Source: Candidatus Sericytochromatia bacterium
Lineage (GTDB): Bacteria; Cyanobacteriota; Sericytochromatia; JACMPN01
Direction of reading: 5' to 3'
Length of the DNA stretch: 18,502 nucleotides
NCBI GenBank assembly: GCA_014377495.1
Contig: JACMPN010000099.1
Span: 1 to 18,502 of the forward strand
Position numbers and translations under genes: made by a program. Below the pieces are notes generated by a model. It searched no databases. It was not told the origin of the DNA and saw only the letters and a program-made list of their open reading frames with translations. Of the stretch, positions 6,657 to 12,853 are shown one piece after another. The stretch's first letter is position 1. Each line of letters opens with the position of its first letter.

Positions 6657-6677
6657 AGCCTGCCAATCGGCAGGGCT
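6657..6677. terminator. Short hairpin between small membrane gene and dehydrogenase
   Basis: CCTGCC-aatc-GGCAGG (6659-6674) is a perfect 6-bp stem with a 4-nt loop, 90 nt after the stop at 6568 and 85 nt before the next ATG. No T-tract follows. It may act as a weak terminator or leader structure. Confidence 0.3.
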
Positions 6678-6758
6678 GAGCGGGTAATGGCAGCTCAAAT
6701 ACTTGATCTGCTACACTGAGTCCGCCGACGTTGCAGATGCATAGAGGTTTCTGGCGAA

Positions 6759-8084
6759 ATGACCACCCGTGAAATAGCCGCCCCCCTGACCGACAAGCTC
6801 CTCACCCGACAGGCCACCGTCGCCATCATCGGGTTGGGGTATGTCGGCCTGCCGCTCTGCGTGGCCGTGGCCAAAGTCGGCTTCAGGGTCATCGGTCTCG
6901 ACCTGAACGCCGACCGCGTCGCCCAGATCAACCGCGGCGAGTCCTATATTGAGGACGTCCCCGCCGAGTTGCTCGGTCAGTCTGTCCAGGGTGGCAAGCT
7001 GCGGGCCAGCACGGACTTCAGCGACCTGAAGATGGCCGACGTGATCATCATCTGCGTGCCGACGCCGCTGACCTCCACGCAGGAGCCGGACATCTCCTAT
7101 ATCCGCTCCGCCAGCCAGGCCGTCTGCGACAACCTCCAAGAAGGTCAGCTGATCATCCTGGAGAGCACCACCTATCCGGGGACCACCGAAGAGGTGCTCC
7201 TGCCTGCCCTCAGCGGCACGCGTAACGGCACCGTCGGCGAGGACTTCTTCCTGGCCTTTTCGCCGGAGCGGGTCGACCCGGGCAACCACACCTTCAATAC
7301 GACGAACACCACCAAGGTGGTGGGCGGCGTCACCCCGAACTGCCTGGCGGCGGCCGTGACCTTCTACAGCCAAATCATCGCCAAGGTGGTCCCGGTCTCC
7401 AGCCCACGGGTCGCCGAGCTGACCAAGGTCTTCGAAAACACCTTCCGGGCCGTGAACATCGCCCTCGTCAACGAGCTGGCCATGCTGTGCGACAAGATGG
7501 GCATCAACGTCTGGGAGGTCATCGAGGCCGCCGGGACCAAGCCTTTCGGGATGATGACTTTCTTCCCCGGCCCCGGCGTCGGCGGCCACTGCATCCCCAT
7601 CGACCCTTACTACCTCACCTGGAAAGCCCGCGAGTTCGACTTCCATACCCGGTTCATCGAGCTCTGCCGAGAGATCAACATGGCCATGCCGCGCTTCGTC
7701 CGCGACAAGGTGATCCGGGCCCTGAACCAACAGCGCAAGAGCCTGAACGGCGCCAACATCCTCGTCGTCGGCGTCGCCTACAAGAAGGACATCAGCGACT
7801 GGCGTGAGTCCCCGGCCGTGAAGATCATCCACGAGCTGCAGGCCGACGGGGCCGAGATCAGCTACAACGATCCGCACATCGCGATGTTGCCGGTCGGCAA
7901 GGGACTGCTGAGCAGCGTCGAGCTGACTCCGGCCGCCCTGGCCGCTGCCGACGTCGTCCTGATCACGACGGACCACACGTCCTACGATTACGACGAGATC
8001 GTCCGGCATGCGAGCGTCGTCGTCGACACCCGCAACGCCACCCGCAACGTTACCGGGAACCGGGACAACATCATCCTCCTGTAA
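6759..8084 (+). CDS. wbpA: UDP-N-acetylglucosamine 6-dehydrogenase (WbpA-type)
   Basis: This 441-residue protein belongs to the UDP-glucose/GDP-mannose dehydrogenase superfamily, which oxidises the C6 alcohol of a nucleotide sugar to the acid in two NAD-dependent steps. It has the Rossmann motif GLGYVGLP (25-32), STTYPGTT (136-143), FSPERVDPG (167-175) and the catalytic PGPGVGGHCIPIDPYYL with nucleophile C278. A C-terminal UDP-binding domain follows (VVGVAYKKDISDWRESPA). The GGHCIPIDPYYLTWKARE and FHTRFIELCREIN pattern is that of the WbpA/TviB group acting on UDP-GlcNAc or UDP-GalNAc, rather than UDP-glucose. Substrate choice is inferred. The product feeds O-antigen, capsule or other surface glycans. 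The ribosome binding site is weak (AGAGG about 12 nt upstream). It is not in an operon with other sugar genes here. Confidence 0.9.
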   Translation: MTTREIAAPLTDKLLTRQATVAIIGLGYVGLPLCVAVAKVGFRVIGLDLNADRVAQINRGESYIEDVPAELLGQSVQGGKLRASTDFSDLKMADVIIICVPTPLTSTQEPDISYIRSASQAVCDNLQEGQLIILESTTYPGTTEEVLLPALSGTRNGTVGEDFFLAFSPERVDPGNHTFNTTNTTKVVGGVTPNCLAAAVTFYSQIIAKVVPVSSPRVAELTKVFENTFRAVNIALVNELAMLCDKMGINVWEVIEAAGTKPFGMMTFFPGPGVGGHCIPIDPYYLTWKAREFDFHTRFIELCREINMAMPRFVRDKVIRALNQQRKSLNGANILVVGVAYKKDISDWRESPAVKIIHELQADGAEISYNDPHIAMLPVGKGLLSSVELTPAALAAADVVLITTDHTSYDYDEIVRHASVVVDTRNATRNVTGNRDNIILL

Positions 8085-8104
8085 TCTCCGGACCTGAATC
8101 AGAA

Positions 8105-8128
8105 CGCCCCTCACCGTTTGTGGTGAGG
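8105..8128 (+). repeat. Hairpin repeat, copy 1, downstream of the dehydrogenase
   Basis: CGCCCCTCACCGTTTGTGG (8105-8123) recurs at 9984-10002 with one difference. Here CCTCACC (8109-8115) and GGTGAGG (8122-8128) form a perfect 7-bp stem with a 6-nt loop. It lies 20 nt after the dehydrogenase stop and could serve as its terminator, but no T-tract follows. Confidence 0.55.
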
Positions 8129-8166
8129 TGGGATCGAGCACTCGAAACCCCGATCGCCGGCAACGC

Positions 8167-8514
8167 CTACTCTTCCTCGATAATCTCGATCGCATGCCCA
8201 TCCGGATCCAGGGCGAAAAACAGGCGGGAACCGTTCGGATGCAGGCGGTACGGGGCCTTCAGCTGGGGCAACACATTGGACAACAGATCAAAGTCGCCGC
8301 CGGCCACGACATAAGCCAGGTGATGGCGCCATTCGGTTTCCGGCACCGACCCGCCGGACAATAGCTGCAGCCGGTGATCCGGCCGTTCCAGCACGACCCG
8401 CACCGCATCCGGGCGGGCCTGGTGTTTGGTCACGGCATAGCCGAAATGGGTGACGTAAAACGCCGCCGTGACGTCGGCATCTCCGACAGACAAGGATTGG
8501 TGCTTCAAGCGCAT
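8167..8514 (-). CDS. VOC-family (glyoxalase-fold) protein
   Basis: This is a 115-residue single-domain protein of the vicinal oxygen chelate fold, like lactoylglutathione lyase and related lyases or dioxygenases. It starts MRLKHQSLSVGDADVTAAF, has YVTHFGYAV, HHLAYVV and NGSRLFFALDPDGHAIEIIE. These are the paired beta-alpha-beta modules, with histidines and a glutamate at the usual metal positions (KHQSL, HHLAY, IEI). The start at 8514 was chosen because GGAG lies 9 nt upstream; an earlier frame start at 8550 would add 12 unrelated residues. It follows the FAD oxidoreductase by 48 nt on the same strand, so they are probably co-transcribed. The substrate cannot be told from the sequence. Confidence 0.82.
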   Translation of the reverse strand: MRLKHQSLSVGDADVTAAFYVTHFGYAVTKHQARPDAVRVVLERPDHRLQLLSGGSVPETEWRHHLAYVVAGGDFDLLSNVLPQLKAPYRLHPNGSRLFFALDPDGHAIEIIEEE

Positions 8515-8562
8515 GAGGGGACTCCAGACGACAGATCGGGCGGAGCGCACCCCGCGATCGGG

Positions 8563-9981
8563 TCAGCGTAGCAAAACAGCCAGTTCCCCGGCCCGCGGCG
8601 TGACCGGCCCCGCCATGTCCGGCCGGACCCCCATCAGCCTGACCAGCCCCCGCTCATAGGCGACCAACCGTCGCTCATCCGGCCGCCGGGGATACCGCCG
8701 GGCCCACCAGGCCACTGCCGGCATACGGCTGGCAGCCAGCGCCAACGGCAGGGCGAGTGTCCCGGCCCGGGCCGCCCCCTGGACCGCACGCACCAGGAGG
8801 TCCCCATCCCAGTCCGGCATCGTCTGCTGCAGGCTGGCCGATACCGAGGCGGACGAGAGTAGGCCGCTCTCGACCAGGCGCTCGGTGTCCTCGGGCCGGA
8901 ACCGCTGCACCGCCCGCCGCAGCACGTCGTAACTGCACAACAGCCCCCCGAAGGTGCTGTGAAACCGATGGGCATAGGCCCAGAGCACGTCCAGATCCCC
9001 ACCCGCCCCGGCCGGGGCGGCCAACACGGCATCGGCCAGCATGCGGGCGGCACACAGCCCCATGGCGATACCGCTGCCGTGGGCGGGAAAAACCTGGCAG
9101 GCGGCATCGCCGACCAGGGCAAACCCCGGTGCGACCAGCCGGCTGAAGGGCCGGCGAATGGGAATGGCGCCCGCCCCGCCGAACTGTCGAGGGCCGATCC
9201 AGGGCTGCTCCGCCAGAAAGGCCTGCAACAACCGCATGCCGCTCGGCACCCCCGCCCGGTCCGGGACCGTCCCCGTCAGCAGCGACAGGTCCCCGGCCTC
9301 GGGATCGACGGAGACGTTCACGATCGAATACCCCCCGGCGATGCCCCTGAAGGCCAGCGCCTCCCCGCGCCGCAACCCGTAGCGGTCCATGAACGCCTCG
9401 GCACCGGCCGTGTCACGGATGGCGTAGACAGCCTGGGCAGCGGAACAGAGGTCGGCCGGACCAGGCTGCCGGACGTCCGTCATCACGTGCTGGCGCAACA
9501 CGGCCCGCACGCCGCTCGCATCGATCAGCAACGGGGTGCGAAAGGTGCCCGACGTGGTTGTCACCTGCCAGCCATGCCCACTGCGCCGATCGAGCCGCTG
9601 CACGCGGGTCTCGCCACACATGATCACCCCCCAGCTCACCGCCAGGCGGCGCAAGCGCTCGCCCAGCAGGCGCATGTCCACGGCCCAGACGTCGGGCGTC
9701 GCCGTCCGCAGCTGATGGCGCCGGGAGGGCGTGGCCAGGACGAGGGTCGCACCCTCGAAGCGGCGTTCGGGGGGTTCGGGCACACGCAGGCCGCAGAACG
9801 GGAACGCCCAGGCGGGGACGCCGTTGATCCAGCGCGGCCCCGCCTCGTGCAGGGGGCGCCGGTCGATGAGGACCACGCGCCGGCCAGGCTGCGCCAGAAA
9901 GCCGGCGCACGCCGTGCCGGCAATGCCCGCACCGACGATGACGGCGTCCACCTCGATTGCGGGATCCGGCCAAGCTCGCAT
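8563..9981 (-). CDS. FAD-dependent oxidoreductase (geranylgeranyl reductase/lycopene cyclase-like)
   Basis: This is a 472-residue flavoprotein. The N-terminus has the dinucleotide fold VDAVIVGAGIAGTACAGF with GxGxxG at 17-22 and the acidic strand end VVLID (D40). DASG (154-157) and FALVGDAACQVFPAHGSGIA (about 287-306), with G291-D292 contacting the FAD ribityl chain, complete the pattern of the p-hydroxybenzoate hydroxylase superfamily. The VGDAA-PAHGSGI-MG-AAR arrangement resembles geranylgeranyl reductase and lycopene cyclase-like enzymes, so an isoprenoid or lipid substrate is a guess. The start at 9981 was chosen for GAGGGG 5 nt upstream and position right before the FAD fold; the frame continues to 10104 but that extension is Arg/Pro-rich and probably untranslated. 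The ribosome binding site sits inside a hairpin. The VOC gene follows 48 nt downstream. Confidence 0.8.
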   Translation of the reverse strand: MRAWPDPAIEVDAVIVGAGIAGTACAGFLAQPGRRVVLIDRRPLHEAGPRWINGVPAWAFPFCGLRVPEPPERRFEGATLVLATPSRRHQLRTATPDVWAVDMRLLGERLRRLAVSWGVIMCGETRVQRLDRRSGHGWQVTTTSGTFRTPLLIDASGVRAVLRQHVMTDVRQPGPADLCSAAQAVYAIRDTAGAEAFMDRYGLRRGEALAFRGIAGGYSIVNVSVDPEAGDLSLLTGTVPDRAGVPSGMRLLQAFLAEQPWIGPRQFGGAGAIPIRRPFSRLVAPGFALVGDAACQVFPAHGSGIAMGLCAARMLADAVLAAPAGAGGDLDVLWAYAHRFHSTFGGLLCSYDVLRRAVQRFRPEDTERLVESGLLSSASVSASLQQTMPDWDGDLLVRAVQGAARAGTLALPLALAASRMPAVAWWARRYPRRPDERRLVAYERGLVRLMGVRPDMAGPVTPRAGELAVLLR

Positions 9982-10012
9982 GGCGCCCCTCACCGTCTGT
10001 GGGTGATGCGCC
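9982..10012 (-). promoter_or_regulatory. Leader hairpin covering the ribosome binding site; repeat copy 2
   Basis: Read on the minus strand, GGCGC-a-TCACC-7 nt-GGTGA-ggg-GCGCC ends directly before the ATG of the FAD oxidoreductase. The GAGGGG binding site falls in the 3' side of this hairpin, so folding would hide it. The part 9984-10002 is a second copy of the 19-nt sequence at 8105-8123 (18 of 19 identical). Control of translation by unfolding is an inference. Confidence 0.5.
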
Positions 10013-10110
10013 GGCAGCGTCGCGCCCGGACACGCGGGCCGGCATGGGGCGCGACGCACAGGAAGCGGCGGCGTGGCTTGCCGCCGCGACTGCCGGGGGC
10101 CCAAACGCGG

Positions 10111-10199
10111 GGATCGGGAAAACGCCGCTACTGTCCCGAAGCATCAGCGTTTTCCCGATCCTAGAAAGCTAGACAGGCCACCTGGGACAAAGTTCCCAG
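10111..10199. repeat. 86-nt hairpin element, copy A
   Basis: GGATCGGGAAAACGC (10111-10125) and GCGTTTTCCCGATCC (10147-10161) form a perfect 15-bp stem around a 21-nt loop. A second small stem CTGGGA (10182-10187) / TCCCAG (10194-10199) follows. The segment 10112-10197 aligns without gaps to 10274-10359. Conserved blocks are the 11-nt arms, GCT-N3-GTCCCGA-N4-TCAG in the loop, GAC-N-GG, and AAAGTTCCC at the end. By hand I count about 60 of 86 identical. It lies between divergent genes (start codons at 9981 and 10609), so it could be in either leader or act as DNA. Confidence 0.75.
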
Positions 10200-10273
10200 C
10201 GGCTTGGGCAAATTGTCGGGTGGGGGAGGTCCACCCCGGCCCGCCTGATGCAGGTAGCCCCGAAATATGAAAC

Positions 10274-10366
10274 GATCGGGAAAATCCTGCTGTCGTCCCG
10301 AGACCTCAGATTTTTCCCGATCTAAAAAGAGTGGACCGGGTAAGGGGAAAAAAGTTCCCGGCCCGG
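10274..10366. repeat. 86-nt hairpin element, copy B
   Basis: GATCGGGAAAA (10274-10284) and TTTTCCCGATC (10312-10322) form an 11-bp stem; the pairs next to it in copy A are lost here, leaving an internal loop. The loop keeps GCT-N3-GTCCCGA-N4-TCAG with the same spacing as copy A. The second stem is longer: CCGGG (10336-10340) / CCCGG (10362-10366) outside GGGAA (10345-10349) / TTCCC (10355-10359). Copy B begins exactly 162 nt after copy A and 120 nt before parS. Confidence 0.75.
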
Positions 10367-10393
10367 AGGCGATTTTCTCAAATCGGTCGGTCG

Positions 10394-10409
10394 CGTTTCA
10401 CGTGAAACA
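10394..10409. promoter_or_regulatory. parS: parS site (ParB/Spo0J centromere)
   Basis: CGTTTCACGTGAAACA matches the widespread bacterial parS consensus TGTTTCACGTGAAACA at 15 of 16 positions, and its inner 14 bases (10395-10408) are a perfect palindrome. parS is the loading site of ParB, which spreads along DNA and recruits SMC for chromosome segregation. Chromosomal parS sites usually cluster near the origin of replication. The site is intergenic, between divergent transcription units, as many are. No parA or parB gene is in the window. Confidence 0.88.
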
Positions 10410-10421
10410 GGGAAGTGGCCC

Positions 10422-10476
10422 CCGGGCCATGGCCTCATGTCGGCATGGACCGGGCCATTGCCCCACACCGGGCCAT
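10422..10476. repeat. Three CCGGGCCAT repeats downstream of parS
   Basis: CCGGGCCAT occurs at 10422-10430, 10450-10458 and 10468-10476, all on the same strand. CGGCATG occurs at 10441 and 10481 between and after them. The cluster sits 13 nt after parS and 133 nt before the glycosyltransferase start, where operators for that operon would be expected. I see no clear promoter boxes in the rest of 10477-10608. Confidence 0.5.
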
Positions 10477-10608
10477 GACGCGGCATGTTAATCTGAGGCC
10501 TGCCACGTCGGCCTGATGTGGCCGTGTGACGAGGTACGTTCCCCCCATCATGAAATCACCCGCAACAGAGACGGTCGCCCACCCCCTTGCCCGGACGGCG
10601 GTGCGGTG

Positions 10609-11703
10609 ATGGATGCCCGACCCGAGGCGCCCATCCGCCGCATCCTCGCCGTCAACTTCGGCGGCCTCGGGGATGCCATCCTGTTTTTCCCCACGCTGCA
10701 GACCCTGCGGCGCCACTACCCGCACGCCCACATCACGGTGCTGTGCGAGCCACGCTGCCGGGAAATCATGGAACGCCAGTACCTCGTCGATCAGGTGATC
10801 ACGGCCGATGTGAAAGCGTCCGCCGATCCGCAGCTGTTCGTCCAGCTGGTCATGCAGCTGCGCCAGCTGGATCTGGACTTGGCCATCAGCTCCGGCCGGT
10901 CGCCGCTCGTCCCGCTGCTGCTCTTCCTCAGCGGGGCCCACCGCCGGGTCGGCTTCAGTCCGAACCGCCTGGGCTTCCTGCTCACCGACCGCGTCCCGCT
11001 CAAGCTGCGCCAATACACCGGTGACATGCACCATGACCTCCTGAAGGGCATCGGCATCGATGAGCCGGCGCCCCTGCCCCGCTTTCCGCTGTCGGACCTG
11101 GCCCTGGAGTGGGCCTATGCCTGGCTGGAGCGGCAGAATCTCTCAGCCAGCCCGGGGCCGATCTTCATCCATCCCGGCGCCAGCAAGATGAGCGTCACAC
11201 GCGGCATCGAGAAGACCTGGACCGCCCCCCAATGGCAGCTGATGCTGGAAGGCCTGCGCCAGCGCGGTCTGCCCCTCATCCTGGCCGGTGGTCCCGACGA
11301 CGAGGAACTGCTGGCCGGCATCCCGACCGGGGCGGGCGTCGTCCGGGCCAAGACCGAGACCCTGGAACAGCTGGCCGCCCTGATCGCCGTCAGCCGCCTG
11401 GTCATCGGCTCCGACTCGGCGGCGCTGAACATCGCCGTGGCCGTCGGCACGCCGCTGGTCGGCCTCTTCGGTCCGTCCGATCCGGATAAGGTGCTCCCCC
11501 CGGATCATCCGGAGTTCTGCGCCGTGCACGTGGCGGGCCTCGCCTGCCGTCCCTGTCTGTGGATCACACGCCAGACGACGTGTGCGGCCCTGACCTGTCT
11601 GAATAGCCTCGGCCCGGAGCCGATCTGGGCTGCCGTCGACCGCCTGCTGGAAACGTCGGCGTTGCCGGCCAGCATCGGTGCCGCCGGGCCTGTAAACGCA
11701 TAA
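10609..11703 (+). CDS. Glycosyltransferase family 9 (heptosyltransferase-like)
   Basis: This is a 364-residue GT-B enzyme of family 9, whose members transfer ADP-heptose or similar sugars to the LPS core or other envelope glycans on the cytoplasmic side of the inner membrane. Visible family marks are the N-terminal ILAVNFGGLGDAILFFPTL, the mid-protein FIHPGAS, TAPQW and LAGGPDDEE, and the nucleotide-sugar-binding VIGSDSAALNIAVAVGTPLV followed by GLFGPSDP. A CRPC pair follows near the end, as in many relatives. The start at 10609 gives the normal family N-terminus; the frame is open to 10516 but the extension is unlike the family. No strong ribosome binding site is visible. It opens an operon: the next gene starts 9 nt after its stop, and gmhB and murJ follow. 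A heptose donor fits the gmhB neighbour. Confidence 0.87.
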   Translation: MDARPEAPIRRILAVNFGGLGDAILFFPTLQTLRRHYPHAHITVLCEPRCREIMERQYLVDQVITADVKASADPQLFVQLVMQLRQLDLDLAISSGRSPLVPLLLFLSGAHRRVGFSPNRLGFLLTDRVPLKLRQYTGDMHHDLLKGIGIDEPAPLPRFPLSDLALEWAYAWLERQNLSASPGPIFIHPGASKMSVTRGIEKTWTAPQWQLMLEGLRQRGLPLILAGGPDDEELLAGIPTGAGVVRAKTETLEQLAALIAVSRLVIGSDSAALNIAVAVGTPLVGLFGPSDPDKVLPPDHPEFCAVHVAGLACRPCLWITRQTTCAALTCLNSLGPEPIWAAVDRLLETSALPASIGAAGPVNA

Positions 11704-11712
11704 GGAAAGACC

Positions 11713-12234
11713 ATGTCTGCAAGTACCTCGATCGACCTGGAAGAAGTCCCGGGATGGCCGGACCTGATCACCGATCCGCTGGAATCCACGGAACTGTTCG
11801 GGGCCTTCGTCATCGATGCCATCGAAAGGCTGCGCCTCGTCGAGGAGATGGAGCATCTCGTCGAAGGGACCGTCAACCGCATGGATGAGGGCATGTCCGC
11901 CGCCCTCGACTTTACGGACGAAAGCCTGGAAGCCCTCGATGAGATCATCGGGGAGGGCTTTTCCCGCAACCTGGACGAGGAGACCTCCATTGTCGAAGTC
12001 ATCGACGATTTGGTCATGGACCTGGGTGCGTACCTCGGCCTGCTGATCGTCGAGAACCTCGGCGGCGAATGGCGTTTCCGGGAAGACATCTGGCATGCCA
12101 GCATCTTCTTCCCCCGCATCGGCGCCGAATGCTACCCCTTTCACCGGGTGGCCCGGCGCCTGGTCGTCGGCAAGGACGATTCCCTGGCCCTCTTTTATGA
12201 TGGACTGCTCGACGTCCTGGAGGTGCAGGATTAA
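11713..12234 (+). CDS. Acidic protein of unknown function in the GT9-gmhB-murJ operon
   Basis: This is a 173-residue, strongly acidic protein with no signal peptide or membrane segment. The N-terminal half (about 25-105) is helical and full of Glu and Asp (IERLRLVEEMEHLVEG, then LEALDEIIGEGF). The C-terminal part has a more globular pattern: LGAYLGLLIVENLGGEWRF, IFFPRIG, CYPFHRVARRL and LALFYDGLLDVL. That order (a helix with LGxxLG, then W, then a P-F-x-x-V-x-R-R segment) resembles DUF3806-like or immunity/SMI1-like small domains, but I do not claim membership. AAGGAAAG lies 5-8 nt before the ATG and overlaps the stop of the glycosyltransferase gene. Its 3' end overlaps the start region of gmhB, so translation is probably coupled. 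Confidence 0.75.
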   Translation: MSASTSIDLEEVPGWPDLITDPLESTELFGAFVIDAIERLRLVEEMEHLVEGTVNRMDEGMSAALDFTDESLEALDEIIGEGFSRNLDEETSIVEVIDDLVMDLGAYLGLLIVENLGGEWRFREDIWHASIFFPRIGAECYPFHRVARRLVVGKDDSLALFYDGLLDVLEVQD

Positions 12235-12820
12235 CGGCGCCGCATCACCCGCCCGGCGGGCCGTATTCCTCGATCGGGACGGGACCGTCAACATCGAGGC
12301 CGGTTACATCCGTGACCTGGCTGACCTGAAGCTGATGGACGGTGCCGCCGATGCCATCAGACGGTTGCGCGAGGCCGGCTTTCTGGCCATCCTGGTGACC
12401 AACCAGTCGGGACCGGCCCGGGGCTATTACCCCGAGTCCTGGATCTGGCAGCTAAACAACCGCCTGACCAGCCTGCTGCACGATGGCGGCACCACGCTGG
12501 ACGGCGTCTACTACTGTCCGCACCTGCCGGATGGCTCGACCCAGTCCTACAGGAAGGACTGCAACTGCCGCAAGCCGGAGACGGCCATGCTGCAATGGGC
12601 CGCCCGGGACTACGGGATCGACCTGACAGCCTCCTACATGGTCGGCGACAAGGCCACCGACGTCGAAGTCGGCCAGAACGCCGGCACCAGTGCCATCCTG
12701 CTGACCAGTGGCTACGGCGAACAGGTGCTCGCCGGGACCTATCAATCGCTGAAGCTGATCCCCGAGCACATTGCCCCGGATCTGGCGGCCGCGGCAGAGT
12801 GGATTTTGGCCCAGGGTTGA
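12197..12820 (+). CDS. gmhB: D-glycero-D-manno-heptose 1,7-bisphosphate phosphatase
   Basis: This HAD-superfamily phosphatase removes the 7-phosphate (or a related phosphate) in the synthesis of ADP-heptose, a cytoplasmic step. Motif I is AVFLDRDGTVN with the nucleophile aspartate, motif II VTNQSG, and motif IV MVGDKATDVEVGQNAG. The GmhB zinc loop is complete: CPHLPDG then KDCNCRKPE, giving Cys-His-Cys-Cys ligands. Size fits the family. The start is uncertain. ATG 12197 (or 12200) overlaps the upstream gene by over 30 nt and has no ribosome binding site. In the same frame an ATT at 12230 has GGAGG 6 nt upstream and overlaps the preceding TAA by one base, so a rare ATT start is plausible and would give about 196 residues. 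It sits between the unknown gene and murJ. Confidence 0.87.
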   Translation: MMDCSTSWRCRINGAASPARRAVFLDRDGTVNIEAGYIRDLADLKLMDGAADAIRRLREAGFLAILVTNQSGPARGYYPESWIWQLNNRLTSLLHDGGTTLDGVYYCPHLPDGSTQSYRKDCNCRKPETAMLQWAARDYGIDLTASYMVGDKATDVEVGQNAGTSAILLTSGYGEQVLAGTYQSLKLIPEHIAPDLAAAAEWILAQG

Positions 12821-12853
12821 CGAGGTTTTCCCTGACCGCCGGTCGGTACTGAC

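Noticed and set aside
6711..8201. 496-codon minus-strand open frame over the dehydrogenase gene
   Set aside because: Opposite-strand open frame caused by GC-rich codons; the plus-strand protein has all family motifs.
8959..10164. 401-codon plus-strand open frame over the FAD oxidoreductase
   Set aside because: Low-complexity Arg/Pro/Gly/His composition and no motifs; shadow of the minus-strand gene.
10112..10322. CGGGAAA/TTTCCCG arms of the hairpins as binding sites of the ParB paralogue Noc
   Set aside because: Noc sites join the halves as one palindrome (TTTCCCGGGAAA); here the halves are far apart and point the other way.
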